From contig NZ_JADPJH010000033.1 of NCBI RefSeq assembly GCF_023073315.1, positions 542,891-606,890 of the forward strand: DNA of 64,000 bases. The letters are read 5' to 3'. Made by a program: the position numbers and the translations under genes. Of this stretch, positions 24,381 through 32,814 are shown in pieces. A model generated the notes under the pieces. The model was not told where the DNA came from. It did not search any database and worked only from the letters and a program-made list of their open reading frames with translations. Source of the stretch: Bradyrhizobium sp. 1. Lineage in GTDB: Bacteria; Pseudomonadota; Alphaproteobacteria; Rhizobiales; Xanthobacteraceae. Every line of letters begins with the position of its first letter. Position 1 is the first letter of the stretch.

Positions 24381-25139
24381 ATGGGATTTTCGGACTATCG
24401 GACGGCCTTGGTGACGGGCGCATCCTCCGGAATAGGGGCTGCGACAGTTCGCCGCCTGCGTGCGGAAGGGCTCGAAGTCTACGCCGTGGCCCGCGACGCC
24501 ACCCGCCTGAGCGCCCTGTCCGCGGAGACCGGATGCCGCCCCTGCGCCGTCGACATCAGCGACCTCGACGCGCTTGCGGCACTGGCGAAGTCGGTCGAGT
24601 TCGACGTCCTGGTCAACAACGCCGGCCAGTCCCGGCGCGGCAATATCCTGGATACGACAGCTGAAGACGTCGACGCGCTGATCGACGTCAACCTGCGCGC
24701 AGTCCTGCATCTGACGCGACTGATCGTGCCCGGCATGGCGCACCGTGATCGAGGCCACGTCGTCAACATCTCCTCCATCGCCGGCCACTACGCATTTGGC
24801 GGCGGAAACACCGTGTATCACGCCACCAAAGCGGGCATTCACTCGCTGTCGCAGCAGTTGCGCGTCGATCTCTACGGGACCAGGGTTCGCGTTACCGAGA
24901 TATCGCCGGCCCGGGTCGAGACCGAGGTTTTCGGCCGGCTGCTCGGTGATCTGGCCGAAGCCAAGCGTCGCTTCTTCGACGACTATGATGCACTCCAGCC
25001 CGAGGACATCGCCAATTCAATCGCATTCGCGGTCGGATCGCCGGCGCGCATGAATGTCGCATTCATGGAAGTCCTGCCGACCCAGCAGGTCGTCGGCGGC
25101 CTCAATTTTGCACAGAAGAGCCGGCCGCCGGCCGAGTGA
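24381..25139 (+). CDS. Short-chain dehydrogenase/reductase (first of two paralogues)
   Basis: A 252-residue classical SDR. The cofactor motif TGASSGIG is at residues 11-18, NNAGQSRRG near 82 and the catalytic YHATK (Tyr, Lys) near 146 with the upstream Ser in NISSIAGHY. I chose the ATG at 24381, preceded by AGAGGAG. It opens the operon with the biotin carrier, whose GTG overlaps its stop (GTGA). It is highly similar to the SDR at 37059-37862: the first 30 residues are nearly identical. Substrate is unknown; an NAD(P)-dependent alcohol/ketone step on the pathway compound is likely. Confidence 0.9.
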   Translation: MGFSDYRTALVTGASSGIGAATVRRLRAEGLEVYAVARDATRLSALSAETGCRPCAVDISDLDALAALAKSVEFDVLVNNAGQSRRGNILDTTAEDVDALIDVNLRAVLHLTRLIVPGMAHRDRGHVVNISSIAGHYAFGGGNTVYHATKAGIHSLSQQLRVDLYGTRVRVTEISPARVETEVFGRLLGDLAEAKRRFFDDYDALQPEDIANSIAFAVGSPARMNVAFMEVLPTQQVVGGLNFAQKSRPPAE

Positions 25140-25645
25140 CGAATGAACGCCCCGAACTCGACAGGTCGTCAACGCGGAGCGTGACTGTGGACCTCGCCAA
25201 AATCGAACAACTCGTCGATCTCGTGACGCGCTCCTCCATCGCGGAGCTGGACCTCACGCAGGACGGCACCCGCATTCGCATCCTCAAGCGCGCGTCTTCA
25301 GGGGCGCCTGCGGCCCCGGCACAGCCTGCAAACGGGATCACGATCGACGCCCCCGCTCTCGATCACCACGAAAGCCCTGCTGTCGAGGTGACTGCCGACA
25401 TCGTCGTGCCAGCACCGATGCACGGCGTCTTCTACCGGGCTGCTGCGCCCAACGAGCCGCCGCTGATCGAGGTCGGCGCGCTGATCGAGACCGGGCAGAA
25501 GATCTGCATCATCGAAGCGATGAAGACCTTCATCGACATCGCCGCCGAGGCGCCCGGTGTCGTGCTTGCGATCCTCGCGGAGGACGGTGACGAGATCGAA
25601 GCGGGGCAAGCCCTGTTCCGGATCGGTCCTGCGGGTTCGTCCTGA
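25136..25645 (+). CDS. Biotin carboxyl carrier protein (AccB-like)
   Basis: A 169-residue carrier. After an N-terminal segment typical of AccB (VDLAKIEQLVDLVTRSSIAE, about residues 18-37) and an Ala/Pro-rich linker (about 53-68), the C-terminal biotinyl domain carries IIEAMKT with the biotin-accepting Lys130. The usual EAMKM is EAMKT here. The GTG start overlaps the SDR stop and the TGA overlaps the biotin carboxylase ATG, so all are co-translated. It would shuttle carboxybiotin between the carboxylase at 25645 and a KipI/KipA-type carboxyltransferase. Confidence 0.92.
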   Translation: MTNERPELDRSSTRSVTVDLAKIEQLVDLVTRSSIAELDLTQDGTRIRILKRASSGAPAAPAQPANGITIDAPALDHHESPAVEVTADIVVPAPMHGVFYRAAAPNEPPLIEVGALIETGQKICIIEAMKTFIDIAAEAPGVVLAILAEDGDEIEAGQALFRIGPAGSS

Positions 25646-27000
25646 TGTTCGACAAGGTCCTGATCGCCAATCGCGGCGAGATCGCGCTTCGCATCCAGCG
25701 CGCCTGTCGGGCGATGGGTCTCAAGACGGTCGTCATTCACTCGGAGGCGGACCGCGCCGCACGCTATGTCGCACTCGCCGATGAGGCGCTCTGCATCGGG
25801 CCAGCGCCGGCGAGCAGCACCTATCTCAACGTTGCAGCAATCCTGCTCGCAGCCGAGGTCAGCGGCGCCCAGGCGATCCACCCGGGTTACGGCTTCCTCT
25901 CGGAGAGTGCGGAGTTCGCCGATCGGGTCGCGCGCGCCGGCCTCACCTTCATCGGCCCTCCGGCGGATTGTATCCGGACCATGGGCGACAAGGTCGCGGC
26001 CAAGCGCGCGATGCGACTGGCGGGCGTGCCTTGCGTGCCGGGGCCGGACAGCGCCCTGCCGGATGATCCGGCCGAGGTTCGTGCCATCGCACGGGACATC
26101 GGGTATCCCATCATCATCAAGGCCGCCGGTGGCGGCGGCGGGCGTGGCATGCGGATCGTGCGCAGCGAAGGCGCGCTGGACGAGGCGCTGGCGCTGACAC
26201 GCGCGGAAGCCGGCAAGGCCTTCAAGAACGCTGCGGTGTACATCGAGAAATTCCTCGAAAAGCCCCGCCATATCGAGATTCAGGTGCTGTGCGACCAGCA
26301 CGACAATCATCTCTGGCTCGGCGACCGCGACTGCTCGCTCCAGCGCAGGAACCAGAAGGTGGTCGAGGAAGCCCCCGCGCCCGGCATCGATCGCGCGCTG
26401 ATCGAGCGGGTGGGCGCAAGCTGCGTCGAGGCCTGCCGGCGGATCGGCTATCGCGGCGCCGGCACGTTCGAATTCCTCTACGAGGACCAGCAATTCTTCT
26501 TCATCGAGATGAACACGCGTGTCCAGGTGGAGCATCCGGTCACGGAGATGACGACGGGAATCGACATCGTCAAGGCGCAGATTCGCATCGCGCAAGGCGA
26601 GTCGCTGGGCATTGCGCAAGGCGACATTGCCCGTGTCGGCCATGCCGTGGAATTCCGCATCAATGCCGAGGACCCTGCCACCTTCGCGCCCTCGCCCGGC
26701 ACGGTGACGCGCTGGGACGTTCCCGGCGGCATCGGCATCCGCGTCGATTCTCATATCACCGCCGGCGCCATTGTTCCCCGTCACTATGATTCGCTGATCG
26801 GCAAACTGATCGCTCATGGCGGCACCCGTGAGGAAGCTCTGGCACGTGCCCGGGTCGCCTTATCCGAGCTGCGCACCGAAGGCATCCGAACCAACGTGCC
26901 GTTGCACCAGGCGATCCTCGCCGATCCGACGTTCTGTCGCGGCGGCTACGACATCCATCATCTCGAGCATTGGATGAATGCACGGGTCGCCGCGCCATGA
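25645..27000 (+). CDS. Biotin carboxylase (AccC-like)
   Basis: A 451-residue ATP-grasp enzyme with all three domains: N-terminal KVLIANRGEIALRIQRACR, central glycine loop KAAGGGGGRGMRI (about residues 155-167), KPRHIEIQVLCDQ (about 208-220), and the metal/bicarbonate site FIEMNTRVQVEHPVTE (about 286-301); a C-terminal FRINAEDP follows. It carboxylates biotin on the carrier encoded upstream with ATP and bicarbonate. This appears to be a dedicated copy: it lies in an operon with PxpB/PxpC, not with acetyl-CoA carboxyltransferase genes. In urea carboxylase these same modules are fused in one chain. Confidence 0.93.
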   Translation: MFDKVLIANRGEIALRIQRACRAMGLKTVVIHSEADRAARYVALADEALCIGPAPASSTYLNVAAILLAAEVSGAQAIHPGYGFLSESAEFADRVARAGLTFIGPPADCIRTMGDKVAAKRAMRLAGVPCVPGPDSALPDDPAEVRAIARDIGYPIIIKAAGGGGGRGMRIVRSEGALDEALALTRAEAGKAFKNAAVYIEKFLEKPRHIEIQVLCDQHDNHLWLGDRDCSLQRRNQKVVEEAPAPGIDRALIERVGASCVEACRRIGYRGAGTFEFLYEDQQFFFIEMNTRVQVEHPVTEMTTGIDIVKAQIRIAQGESLGIAQGDIARVGHAVEFRINAEDPATFAPSPGTVTRWDVPGGIGIRVDSHITAGAIVPRHYDSLIGKLIAHGGTREEALARARVALSELRTEGIRTNVPLHQAILADPTFCRGGYDIHHLEHWMNARVAAP

Positions 27001-27659
27001 CGACGCCGGACCGGCCGCGCATCAGCCTGCTCGGGACATCGGCTCTGCTGTTCGAGGCCCCCGGCGCATTCGACCTGCCGCACCAGCGGCGCATCTGGGC
27101 GCTGGCGGCGACCGCGTCGAAATGGCCAGGAATCCGTGAGGCGATTCCCGGCATCACCAACTTGATGCTGACCTTCGAAATGCCTCCCCGCGAGCTCGAC
27201 ACCTTGATTGCCGCGCTCAACGACGCCTGGGACGCAGCGGAAGGCCTTGCGATCGGTGGCCGCGAGATCAGGCTGCCCGTGACCTATGGCGGCGAGATCG
27301 GATCGCAGCTTCGTTCCGTCGCCGACCATTGCGGCCTGTCCGTCGACGACGTGGTCGCGATCCATGCAGCGCCGCTCTACACGGTGTTCGCGCTCGGCAG
27401 CCATCCCGGCTATTGCTATCTCGGCGGCATGGACCCGCGTATCACCATGCCGCGCCGGCAGACACCACTGCAACGCTCCGCAGGTGGTTCGGTCTCGATC
27501 GGCGGATCGCAGACCGGTGTCTCCGCCTCGCCCGGCCCGAGCGGCTGGCACGCCATCGGGCATACGAACTGGACCTTCTTTGATCCGTCCTGGCCGACGC
27601 CGGCCGCCCTGGCACCGGGCGATACGATCCGTTTCGAGATCGAACGGGTGATCCGGTGA
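26997..27659 (+). CDS. pxpB: PxpB/KipI-type carboxyltransferase subunit (AHS1), first copy
   Basis: A 220-residue AHS1/KipI protein. The signature block HPGYCYLGGMDPRITMPRR (about residues 130-148) and AGGSVSIGGSQTGV (about 155-168) are intact, as is the terminal GWHAIG. The ATG overlaps the biotin carboxylase stop (ATGA). With KipA-like PxpC it forms either the 5-oxoprolinase PxpBC unit (with PxpA) or, in urea carboxylase, the carboxyltransferase domain. The direct link to a biotin carboxylase and carrier argues here for a carboxyltransferase. A second copy lies at 30875-31609 beside pxpA. Confidence 0.88.
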   Translation: MTTPDRPRISLLGTSALLFEAPGAFDLPHQRRIWALAATASKWPGIREAIPGITNLMLTFEMPPRELDTLIAALNDAWDAAEGLAIGGREIRLPVTYGGEIGSQLRSVADHCGLSVDDVVAIHAAPLYTVFALGSHPGYCYLGGMDPRITMPRRQTPLQRSAGGSVSIGGSQTGVSASPGPSGWHAIGHTNWTFFDPSWPTPAALAPGDTIRFEIERVIR

Positions 27660-28633
27660 TCGAGATCCTGTCAGTCACAGGGCCCGCCAGCGTCCAGGAC
27701 CTCGGGCGCTTCGACCAGTATCGCTTCGGGGTCGGCACGTCGGGTGCGATGGACGATGTGGCCCTGCGCGCCGGCAACATCGTTCTCGGCAACGACGAGA
27801 ACGCTGCCGGCATCGAAATCCCGATGCTGCCGTTCAAGCTTCGTTTCGACCGGGACATGGCCTTTGCGCTCACGGGGGCCGATGTCGAGGCAGAGATCGC
27901 AGGACGCGCGATCCCGCCATGGTGGCGGTCGCACGCCCGTACCGGCGATATTCTGACTGTTAAGGCGATGCCCCGCGGCGCACGACTCTATCTGACATTC
28001 GGCGGTGGCATCGATGTGCCCATGGTGCTGGGCTCGCGCAGCACGCAGTTTCGCGGCGAGTTCGGCGGCTGGCACGGACGGCCGCTCCAGCCCGGCGATA
28101 TCCTCCCCTGCGCTGCGTCGATCGCGACCATTGGGGATCTCGGGGTCGAGCCGGCCGAGATCACGCTTGCAAGGCCGAACGCCGCCGCAGACGAGACCAT
28201 CGTCAGGGTTGTGATTGCCGGTGAACATGACCGGTTCGACGCCACCACGCAGGCGCTGTTCTGGTCCAGCAGCTGGAAGATCACGCCGCAGAGCAACCGT
28301 TATGGCTACCGCCTGCAAGGCCCCGCCGTGAAGCCGAAAGCGCCGATCGAGAAGCGCTCGCACGGCATCGTCCCCGGCGTGATCCAGATCCCGCCGAACG
28401 GGCAACCGATCATCCAGATGCGCGACGCCCAGACGTCCGGCGGCTATCCGAAGATCGCAACCGTGATCCGGGCTGACCTGTGGCGCGTCGGTCAGGCGCG
28501 GCTCGGACGCAAGCTGCGGTTCGAGCAGACGGCCTATGCCGAAGCGCTGGCGGCCGAAGCCGAGATGTCAGCCTATCTCGACCGGCTCAGGACCAACGTG
28601 CGCCTTATCGCGGAGATCAGAACATGCCGATAG
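27656..28633 (+). CDS. pxpC: PxpC/KipA-type biotin-dependent carboxyltransferase subunit (AHS2), first copy
   Basis: A 325-residue AHS2/KipA protein. The start is GTG overlapping the PxpB stop (GTGA). Typical motifs are SVQDLGRFDQYRFGVGTSGAMD (about residues 11-32), GNDENAAGIEI, the GSRSTQFRGEFGGWHGR block (about 124-140), the SNRYGYRLQGPAV segment and the C-terminal MRDAQTSGGYPKIATVI. Partnered with PxpB it should bind the amide or lactam substrate and accept the carboxyl group. It overlaps the following carrier-like gene by 10 bases. Compared with the second copy (29901-30878) the two are clear paralogues but well diverged. Confidence 0.88.
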   Translation: MIEILSVTGPASVQDLGRFDQYRFGVGTSGAMDDVALRAGNIVLGNDENAAGIEIPMLPFKLRFDRDMAFALTGADVEAEIAGRAIPPWWRSHARTGDILTVKAMPRGARLYLTFGGGIDVPMVLGSRSTQFRGEFGGWHGRPLQPGDILPCAASIATIGDLGVEPAEITLARPNAAADETIVRVVIAGEHDRFDATTQALFWSSSWKITPQSNRYGYRLQGPAVKPKAPIEKRSHGIVPGVIQIPPNGQPIIQMRDAQTSGGYPKIATVIRADLWRVGQARLGRKLRFEQTAYAEALAAEAEMSAYLDRLRTNVRLIAEIRTCR

Positions 28634-29049
28634 AGCTGACCGATATCGCGCGTCTGGCGCAAATCCTAGAAAGGTCCGGCGTCGACAAGATCGAAATCGA
28701 GGAGCCCGGCCTGTCCCTGAAGCTCGTCGTCGACACGGGCCCGCGAATGGCTGCGTCATCGACGCTTGCCGCCCCGGCTCCAGACCATTCCGTCATCGCC
28801 AAAACCGACGTCGCAGGGCAATTCCTCGCGGCCCATCCCTGGCGGGACAAGCCGTTCGTCGCACCGGGCCAGCGGATCGAGACCGGCGCGATCGTCGGTC
28901 TCGTCAGGATCGGCTTGTTGTATGCCCCCATCGTGGCACCAGCCGCCGGCACCGTCGATGCCGTGATCGCGGAGCCTGGCGCAACCGTCGGCTACGGCAC
29001 ACCGATCGTGCGGATCCGCCCGCTCGACGCGAGCAGCCCGATCAATTGA
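28624..29049 (+). CDS. Biotin-carrier-like protein lacking the biotinyl lysine
   Basis: A 141-residue protein starting at ATG 28624 inside the end of pxpC. Its N-terminal 40 residues (IARLAQILERSGVDKIEIEE) parallel those of AccB, and the C-terminal half has the flattened-barrel repeat VAPGQRIETGAIVGLV...VAPAAGTVDAVIAEPGATVGYGTPIVRIRP. Where the true carrier has EAMK, alignment from the G-V/T-V turn gives RIGL, so the attachment Lys is Leu98 and no Lys is nearby. It cannot be biotinylated in the normal way. It may be a scaffold or regulatory subunit of the carboxylase, or a degenerating duplicate. It overlaps the convergent pxpA by 8 bases. Confidence 0.82.
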   Translation: MPIELTDIARLAQILERSGVDKIEIEEPGLSLKLVVDTGPRMAASSTLAAPAPDHSVIAKTDVAGQFLAAHPWRDKPFVAPGQRIETGAIVGLVRIGLLYAPIVAPAAGTVDAVIAEPGATVGYGTPIVRIRPLDASSPIN

Positions 29050-29809
29050 GCAGGACAGTTGCGGGCGTGACTTCGCCGCCCCCTTGCTCGATCACGCGGC
29101 GCACCGTGCCGGCGAGGTTGACGGATCCGGGCGTGTCGCTGTGGATCAGGATCGAGCGCGCCTCGACCTTGATCGACTTACCCTCGATCGTCTGCACGGT
29201 GCCACTATCGAGGAAGCGCTTGACCCGTTCGGCCACCGCATCAGTCGAGGTGATGACGGAGTTGGGAAGCTTGCGGGACACCAGATGGCCGTTCTCGTCG
29301 TAGGCGCGGTCAGCGAGGAACAGAGGGAGGATGCGTAAGCCTACCTTGCGCGCGGCGTGCACGATCGCGGCGTCAGGCTGCGAGAACACAATGAAGTCGC
29401 GATTGATGGTCGCAATCGCACGGGCAACCACGTCGGCCATATCAGGGTCGGCATTGACCATGTTGCCCATCGCGGCGTGGAAACTGACATGGGTCACGCG
29501 GTGGCCGGCATTGGCTGCGATCGCCTGCAAGGCGCCGATCTGATAGACCATGTGCTTCTCGAGCTCGGCGGCATCCATCTGGATGACGCGGCGGCCAAAT
29601 CCGAGCAGATCGGGCAGGCCCGGATGGGCACCGACCTCGACCCCCTTCTGCTTCGCCAGGCGCACCATGCGATCCATGATGATGGGATCGCCGGCATGGA
29701 AGCCGCACGCCACGTTGGCGGACGAGACGATGCCCATCAGCGCCTCGTCGTCGCAGATGCGATAATTACCAAAACCTTCGCCCATGTCGGAATTGATGCC
29801 GATTTTCAT
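29042..29809 (-). CDS. pxpA: 5-oxoprolinase subunit PxpA (LamB/YcsF family)
   Basis: A 255-residue LamB/YcsF protein. Motifs are NSDMGEGFG at residues 6-14, SSANVACGFHAGDP (about 29-42), VGAHPGLPDLLGFGRR (about 59-74) and a central THVSFHAAMGNM segment. In the characterised PxpABC enzyme it performs ATP-dependent opening of 5-oxoproline to glutamate together with PxpB and PxpC. It is the last gene of the leftward operon after the second pxpBC pair. The gap before it carries a palindromic repeat (29855-29899). 5-oxoproline is the default substrate, but the neighbouring biotin carboxylase and polyamine-type importer leave room for another lactam or cyclic amide. Confidence 0.9.
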   Translation of the reverse strand: MKIGINSDMGEGFGNYRICDDEALMGIVSSANVACGFHAGDPIIMDRMVRLAKQKGVEVGAHPGLPDLLGFGRRVIQMDAAELEKHMVYQIGALQAIAANAGHRVTHVSFHAAMGNMVNADPDMADVVARAIATINRDFIVFSQPDAAIVHAARKVGLRILPLFLADRAYDENGHLVSRKLPNSVITSTDAVAERVKRFLDSGTVQTIEGKSIKVEARSILIHSDTPGSVNLAGTVRRVIEQGGGEVTPATVLLN

Positions 29810-29854
29810 GTTCGTACCCTGCTCTTGTTATTGTTGACGTCCACTTTTGCTTGA

Positions 29855-29899
29855 CCATGATCTTTTCGGAAAACCGCTTCACGCTTTTTCGGATCATGC
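29855..29899. repeat. Bradyrhizobiaceae-type intergenic palindromic repeat
   Basis: The 45 bases between pxpC and pxpA begin CATGATC and end GATCATGC, with inner CTTTTCGGAAAACCG and GCTTTTTCGGA blocks, giving an imperfect hairpin. I recognise this as the widely repeated palindromic element of Bradyrhizobium/Rhodopseudomonas/Nitrobacter genomes (from memory, unchecked). It sits just outside the pxpC stop and could stabilise or attenuate the transcript. Confidence 0.6.
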
Positions 29900-29900
29900 T

Positions 29901-30878
29901 CTAAAGCGCTCGATATAGATCCGCAGTTGCTCGCAGCTTCGCGAGATAGTCGTCGACCGGAGCCATGGCCGCGACCGCGTCCTGGTAGCTCACCTCGCTG
30001 AATGCGATGAACGATCCCGGTGCCGCCTGGCCGAGGCGCCAGAGATCGGCCTCGATCACGGCCGCGATCTTCGGATAGCCACCGGCCGTATTGGCGTCGC
30101 TCATCTGGATGATCGGCTCGCCGCCCGGCGGCACCTGCACGACGCCAGCCACCACGCCATGCGAGCGCATCTCGACGGGTGCGTCCAATGTCAGCTTGCC
30201 GCCAGTGAGGCGGTAGCCGCCCCGGTCGCTGCGGGCACTGATCTTCCATGTCGTGGACCAGAACGCCGCCTGCATCGCCTCCGAAAACAGGTCGTACTCG
30301 CCGGCTCGCATGACGCGAATCCGCAGCACACGGTCATCCGCTGGAGCAGCGCCCATGATCGCGACATCCGGCGGCGCGACGCCGAAGTCGAAGCGGCCGT
30401 CGCCCCTGTGCGGCGAACGCCCGATCGGCACGACGTCACCGGCCTCTAAGGTACGGCCCTCGAGCCCGCCGAAGCCTCCGCGCAAATGCGTGCTGCGCGA
30501 GCCCAGCACGCGCGGAACATCGATGCCACCGCCGAACGTCGCATAGACCCGCGCGCCACGCCGCGGCGCGGTGATCGCGAGAACGTCGGCCGCCTTGGCC
30601 TGCGTGCACCACCACGGCCGGACGGTTGATCCCGCCAGTGTCGAGTCGTGATCGGCGCCGGTGAGCGCAAACGTAGTATCCGTCTGAAAGCGCAGACGGA
30701 ACGGAAAGGTCTGGATCTCGATGCCGGCCGCATTGTCATCATTGCCGAGCAACGCATTGCCGACGGCGAGTGCGACGGGATCCATGGCGCCCGACGTGCT
30801 CACGCCGAAACGACGCACGCCGCGGCGGCCGAGGTCCTGGATGGTGTTGAAGGCGGGGCTGTTCAATATCTCGATCAC
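29901..30878 (-). CDS. pxpC: PxpC/KipA-type carboxyltransferase subunit (AHS2), second copy
   Basis: A 325-residue AHS2 protein, the same length as the copy at 27656. It shows TIQDLGRRGVRRFGVSTSGAMD, GNDDNAAGIEI, GSRSTHLRGGFGGLEGR, SDRGGYRLTGGKL and MSDANTAGGYPKIAAVI, matching the first copy motif for motif. Its start overlaps the upstream pxpB stop by 4 bases and pxpA follows 92 bases later, so this set forms the conventional pxpB-pxpC-pxpA order of a 5-oxoprolinase. Why two AHS pairs are needed in one locus is unclear; they may serve different substrates. Confidence 0.88.
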   Translation of the reverse strand: MIEILNSPAFNTIQDLGRRGVRRFGVSTSGAMDPVALAVGNALLGNDDNAAGIEIQTFPFRLRFQTDTTFALTGADHDSTLAGSTVRPWWCTQAKAADVLAITAPRRGARVYATFGGGIDVPRVLGSRSTHLRGGFGGLEGRTLEAGDVVPIGRSPHRGDGRFDFGVAPPDVAIMGAAPADDRVLRIRVMRAGEYDLFSEAMQAAFWSTTWKISARSDRGGYRLTGGKLTLDAPVEMRSHGVVAGVVQVPPGGEPIIQMSDANTAGGYPKIAAVIEADLWRLGQAAPGSFIAFSEVSYQDAVAAMAPVDDYLAKLRATADLYRAL

Positions 30879-31609
30879 AGCTCGACCCGATCGATTCTGA
30901 ATCGGACGCGGTCGCCCGGAAGCATCAGGGACGGTTGCTCACGCTCTGGATCGAACATGGCGACCGACGCCCATCCGATCGCATTCCATCCGTTCGGGCT
31001 CGTCAGCACCGCCACGCCGGTCTGCATTCCGCCGATCGTCACCGAGCCTGCGCGCATGTTGAGCGACGGCACGGACTTGCGCGGCATGTAGATACGCGGA
31101 TCGAGGCCGTGGAGGTAGCCAAATCCCGGCGAGCTCGCGACGGCGCAGACCGTGTATACGCCTTCGCTGTGAATCCTGATGACGTCGCGCTCGGACAATC
31201 CGGCACGGCTCGCGACCGCCGACAAGTCGAAGCCGAGCTCCCCGCCATAGACGACAGGGATCTCGATGAGCTTGCCGTCGGCCTTGCGGCTCGGCACGCG
31301 ATGCCACAGTTCGACGATCGAAGCGCCGAGCATATCGATATCCGCCGGCGGCTGTTCGAATACGAGCATCACATTGGTGACGCCAATGACGGCCTCCTGG
31401 ACGTTGGGCCAGGTGGAAACCGCATCTGCAAGGGCCCATATGCGTCCCTGCTGCACCAGGTCGAAGTCGCCCGGCGCCTCGACCAGCATCGCAAGCGTGC
31501 CGATCAGGCTGATCTTCGGGCTTTTCTCGATCGTGCCGACAAAGGGAGCGTTGGGCTGATTAATCGACAAGAGGGCCTCGCTGGTCGAACGCCCGTGGCG
31601 CTGCCACAA
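30875..31609 (-). CDS. pxpB: PxpB/KipI-type subunit (AHS1), second copy
   Basis: A 244-residue AHS1 protein. The block SPGFGYLHGLDPRIYMPRK (about residues 155-173) and AGSVTIGGMQTGVAV (about 181-195) are intact, ending with GWNAIGWASVAMFD. The frame opens at a TTG; homology with the first copy only begins around ISLIGTLAMLVEAPG (residue 33), so the true start may be the internal TTG at about codon 15. It follows the transporter ATPase gene by 99 bases on the same strand, which ties the importer to the hydrolysis genes. Confidence 0.87.
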   Translation of the reverse strand: MWQRHGRSTSEALLSINQPNAPFVGTIEKSPKISLIGTLAMLVEAPGDFDLVQQGRIWALADAVSTWPNVQEAVIGVTNVMLVFEQPPADIDMLGASIVELWHRVPSRKADGKLIEIPVVYGGELGFDLSAVASRAGLSERDVIRIHSEGVYTVCAVASSPGFGYLHGLDPRIYMPRKSVPSLNMRAGSVTIGGMQTGVAVLTSPNGWNAIGWASVAMFDPEREQPSLMLPGDRVRFRIDRVEL

Positions 31610-31708
31610 TCAAATCTAGCCAAGCGGCACAAGCCGATCCAAGACGATGTTCGTCTGCGGGTATAAGGGATGTCGATTGCCCGCAGGACGCCGCGCTCTT
31701 CTCCGGCT

Positions 31709-32803
31709 TCAGTGACGCGCGATGACGTGATTGCTGGGCGACTCCCACCGCGCCACGACCTCCTCGCCCACCGCGTACCGAAGTCCGGCCTGCTGTGACT
31801 GGTTCTGCTCGAATACGATGATCTGCCCGCCACTCGGTGTCTTGAGATAATAGTGACTGACGAATCCGCGATAGATGGCCTGATCGACACGCGCTGTCAC
31901 GCTGTTGACGCGTTGTGCCGCCGGGCTCTGGCCAACGCGCTCGACCACGATTGCCTCGGGCCTGATCGAGACCATCACCTCGCTTGCCGATTGCGGGATC
32001 TGGTCGACCTGGAGGCTCAATTCGGGCGAGACACGAATGAGCGCCCCGCTCCCGTTGCGCTGCTCGATGGGCCCCTCGAACAGATTCGACGCGCCGATGA
32101 ACTGCGCAACGAATTTCGAGGTCGGACGCTGGTAGATTTCTGTCGCCGAGCCGACCTGCTCGAGCTTACCATCGCGCATTACCACGATCTTATCGGCCAT
32201 CGTCAGGGCTTCGTCCTGGTCGTGGGTCACCATGACGGTGGTCAGACCGAGTCTGCGCTGAAGGGCGCGCAGCTCGACCTGCATGCTCTCGCGAAGCCCC
32301 TTGTCGAGCGCCCCGAGCGGCTCGTCGAGCAGCAGCATGGCCGGCTCGATCACGAGGGCCCGCCCCAATGCGATGCGCTGCTGCTGGCCGCCCGAGAGTT
32401 GCGCCGGATAGCGCTTCCCGAAGCTGGACAACTGCACCAGATTGAGCGCTTCGCCCACCTTCCTTGCGGCATCGGCCTTGGATATCCCGCGCATCTCGAG
32501 GCCGAAGGCGATGTTCTCCTCGACGGTCAGATGAGGAAACAGCGCGTAGTTCTGGAACAGCATCCCGACATTGCGGCGATGCACGGGAACGCCGGTCATC
32601 TTCTTGTCGTTGACGAAGACGTCGCCGGAAGTCGGACGGATCAGCCCGGCGATCATGCGCAGACAGGTCGTCTTGCCGCATCCGCTCGGACCGAGTAGCG
32701 CGACCATATGGCCGGGCTCGATCGTGAGCGAGACGTCGTCGACCGCAACGGTGCGGTTATATTCCTTGACGAGGCGGTCAAGCCTGACTTCGGAAGACTT
32801 CAT
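31709..32803 (-). CDS. ABC transporter ATP-binding protein, spermidine/putrescine (PotA) type
   Basis: A 364-residue ATPase. Walker A GPSGCGKTT (about residues 38-46), Q-loop LFQNYALFPHLTV, signature LSGGQQQRIALGRAL (about 137-151), Walker B MLLLDEPLGALD and switch His VMVTHDQDEAL are all present, followed by a C-terminal TOBE domain (about 285-355). It energises import by the two permeases and binding protein encoded just upstream; the binding-protein stop is 12 bases from its start. The class imports polyamines, putrescine-like compounds, iron or phosphonates. Its place directly before pxpB suggests a nitrogenous substrate for the Pxp enzymes. Confidence 0.92.
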   Translation of the reverse strand: MKSSEVRLDRLVKEYNRTVAVDDVSLTIEPGHMVALLGPSGCGKTTCLRMIAGLIRPTSGDVFVNDKKMTGVPVHRRNVGMLFQNYALFPHLTVEENIAFGLEMRGISKADAARKVGEALNLVQLSSFGKRYPAQLSGGQQQRIALGRALVIEPAMLLLDEPLGALDKGLRESMQVELRALQRRLGLTTVMVTHDQDEALTMADKIVVMRDGKLEQVGSATEIYQRPTSKFVAQFIGASNLFEGPIEQRNGSGALIRVSPELSLQVDQIPQSASEVMVSIRPEAIVVERVGQSPAAQRVNSVTARVDQAIYRGFVSHYYLKTPSGGQIIVFEQNQSQQAGLRYAVGEEVVARWESPSNHVIARH

Positions 32804-32814
32804 GGCAGCCTGTC

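Noticed and set aside
26997..28633. Allophanate hydrolase or sporulation regulator KipI/KipA
   Set aside because: The AHS1/AHS2 names reflect old annotation. There is no amidase domain or sporulation context; linkage to a biotin carboxylase and PxpA favours carboxyltransferase/oxoprolinase roles.
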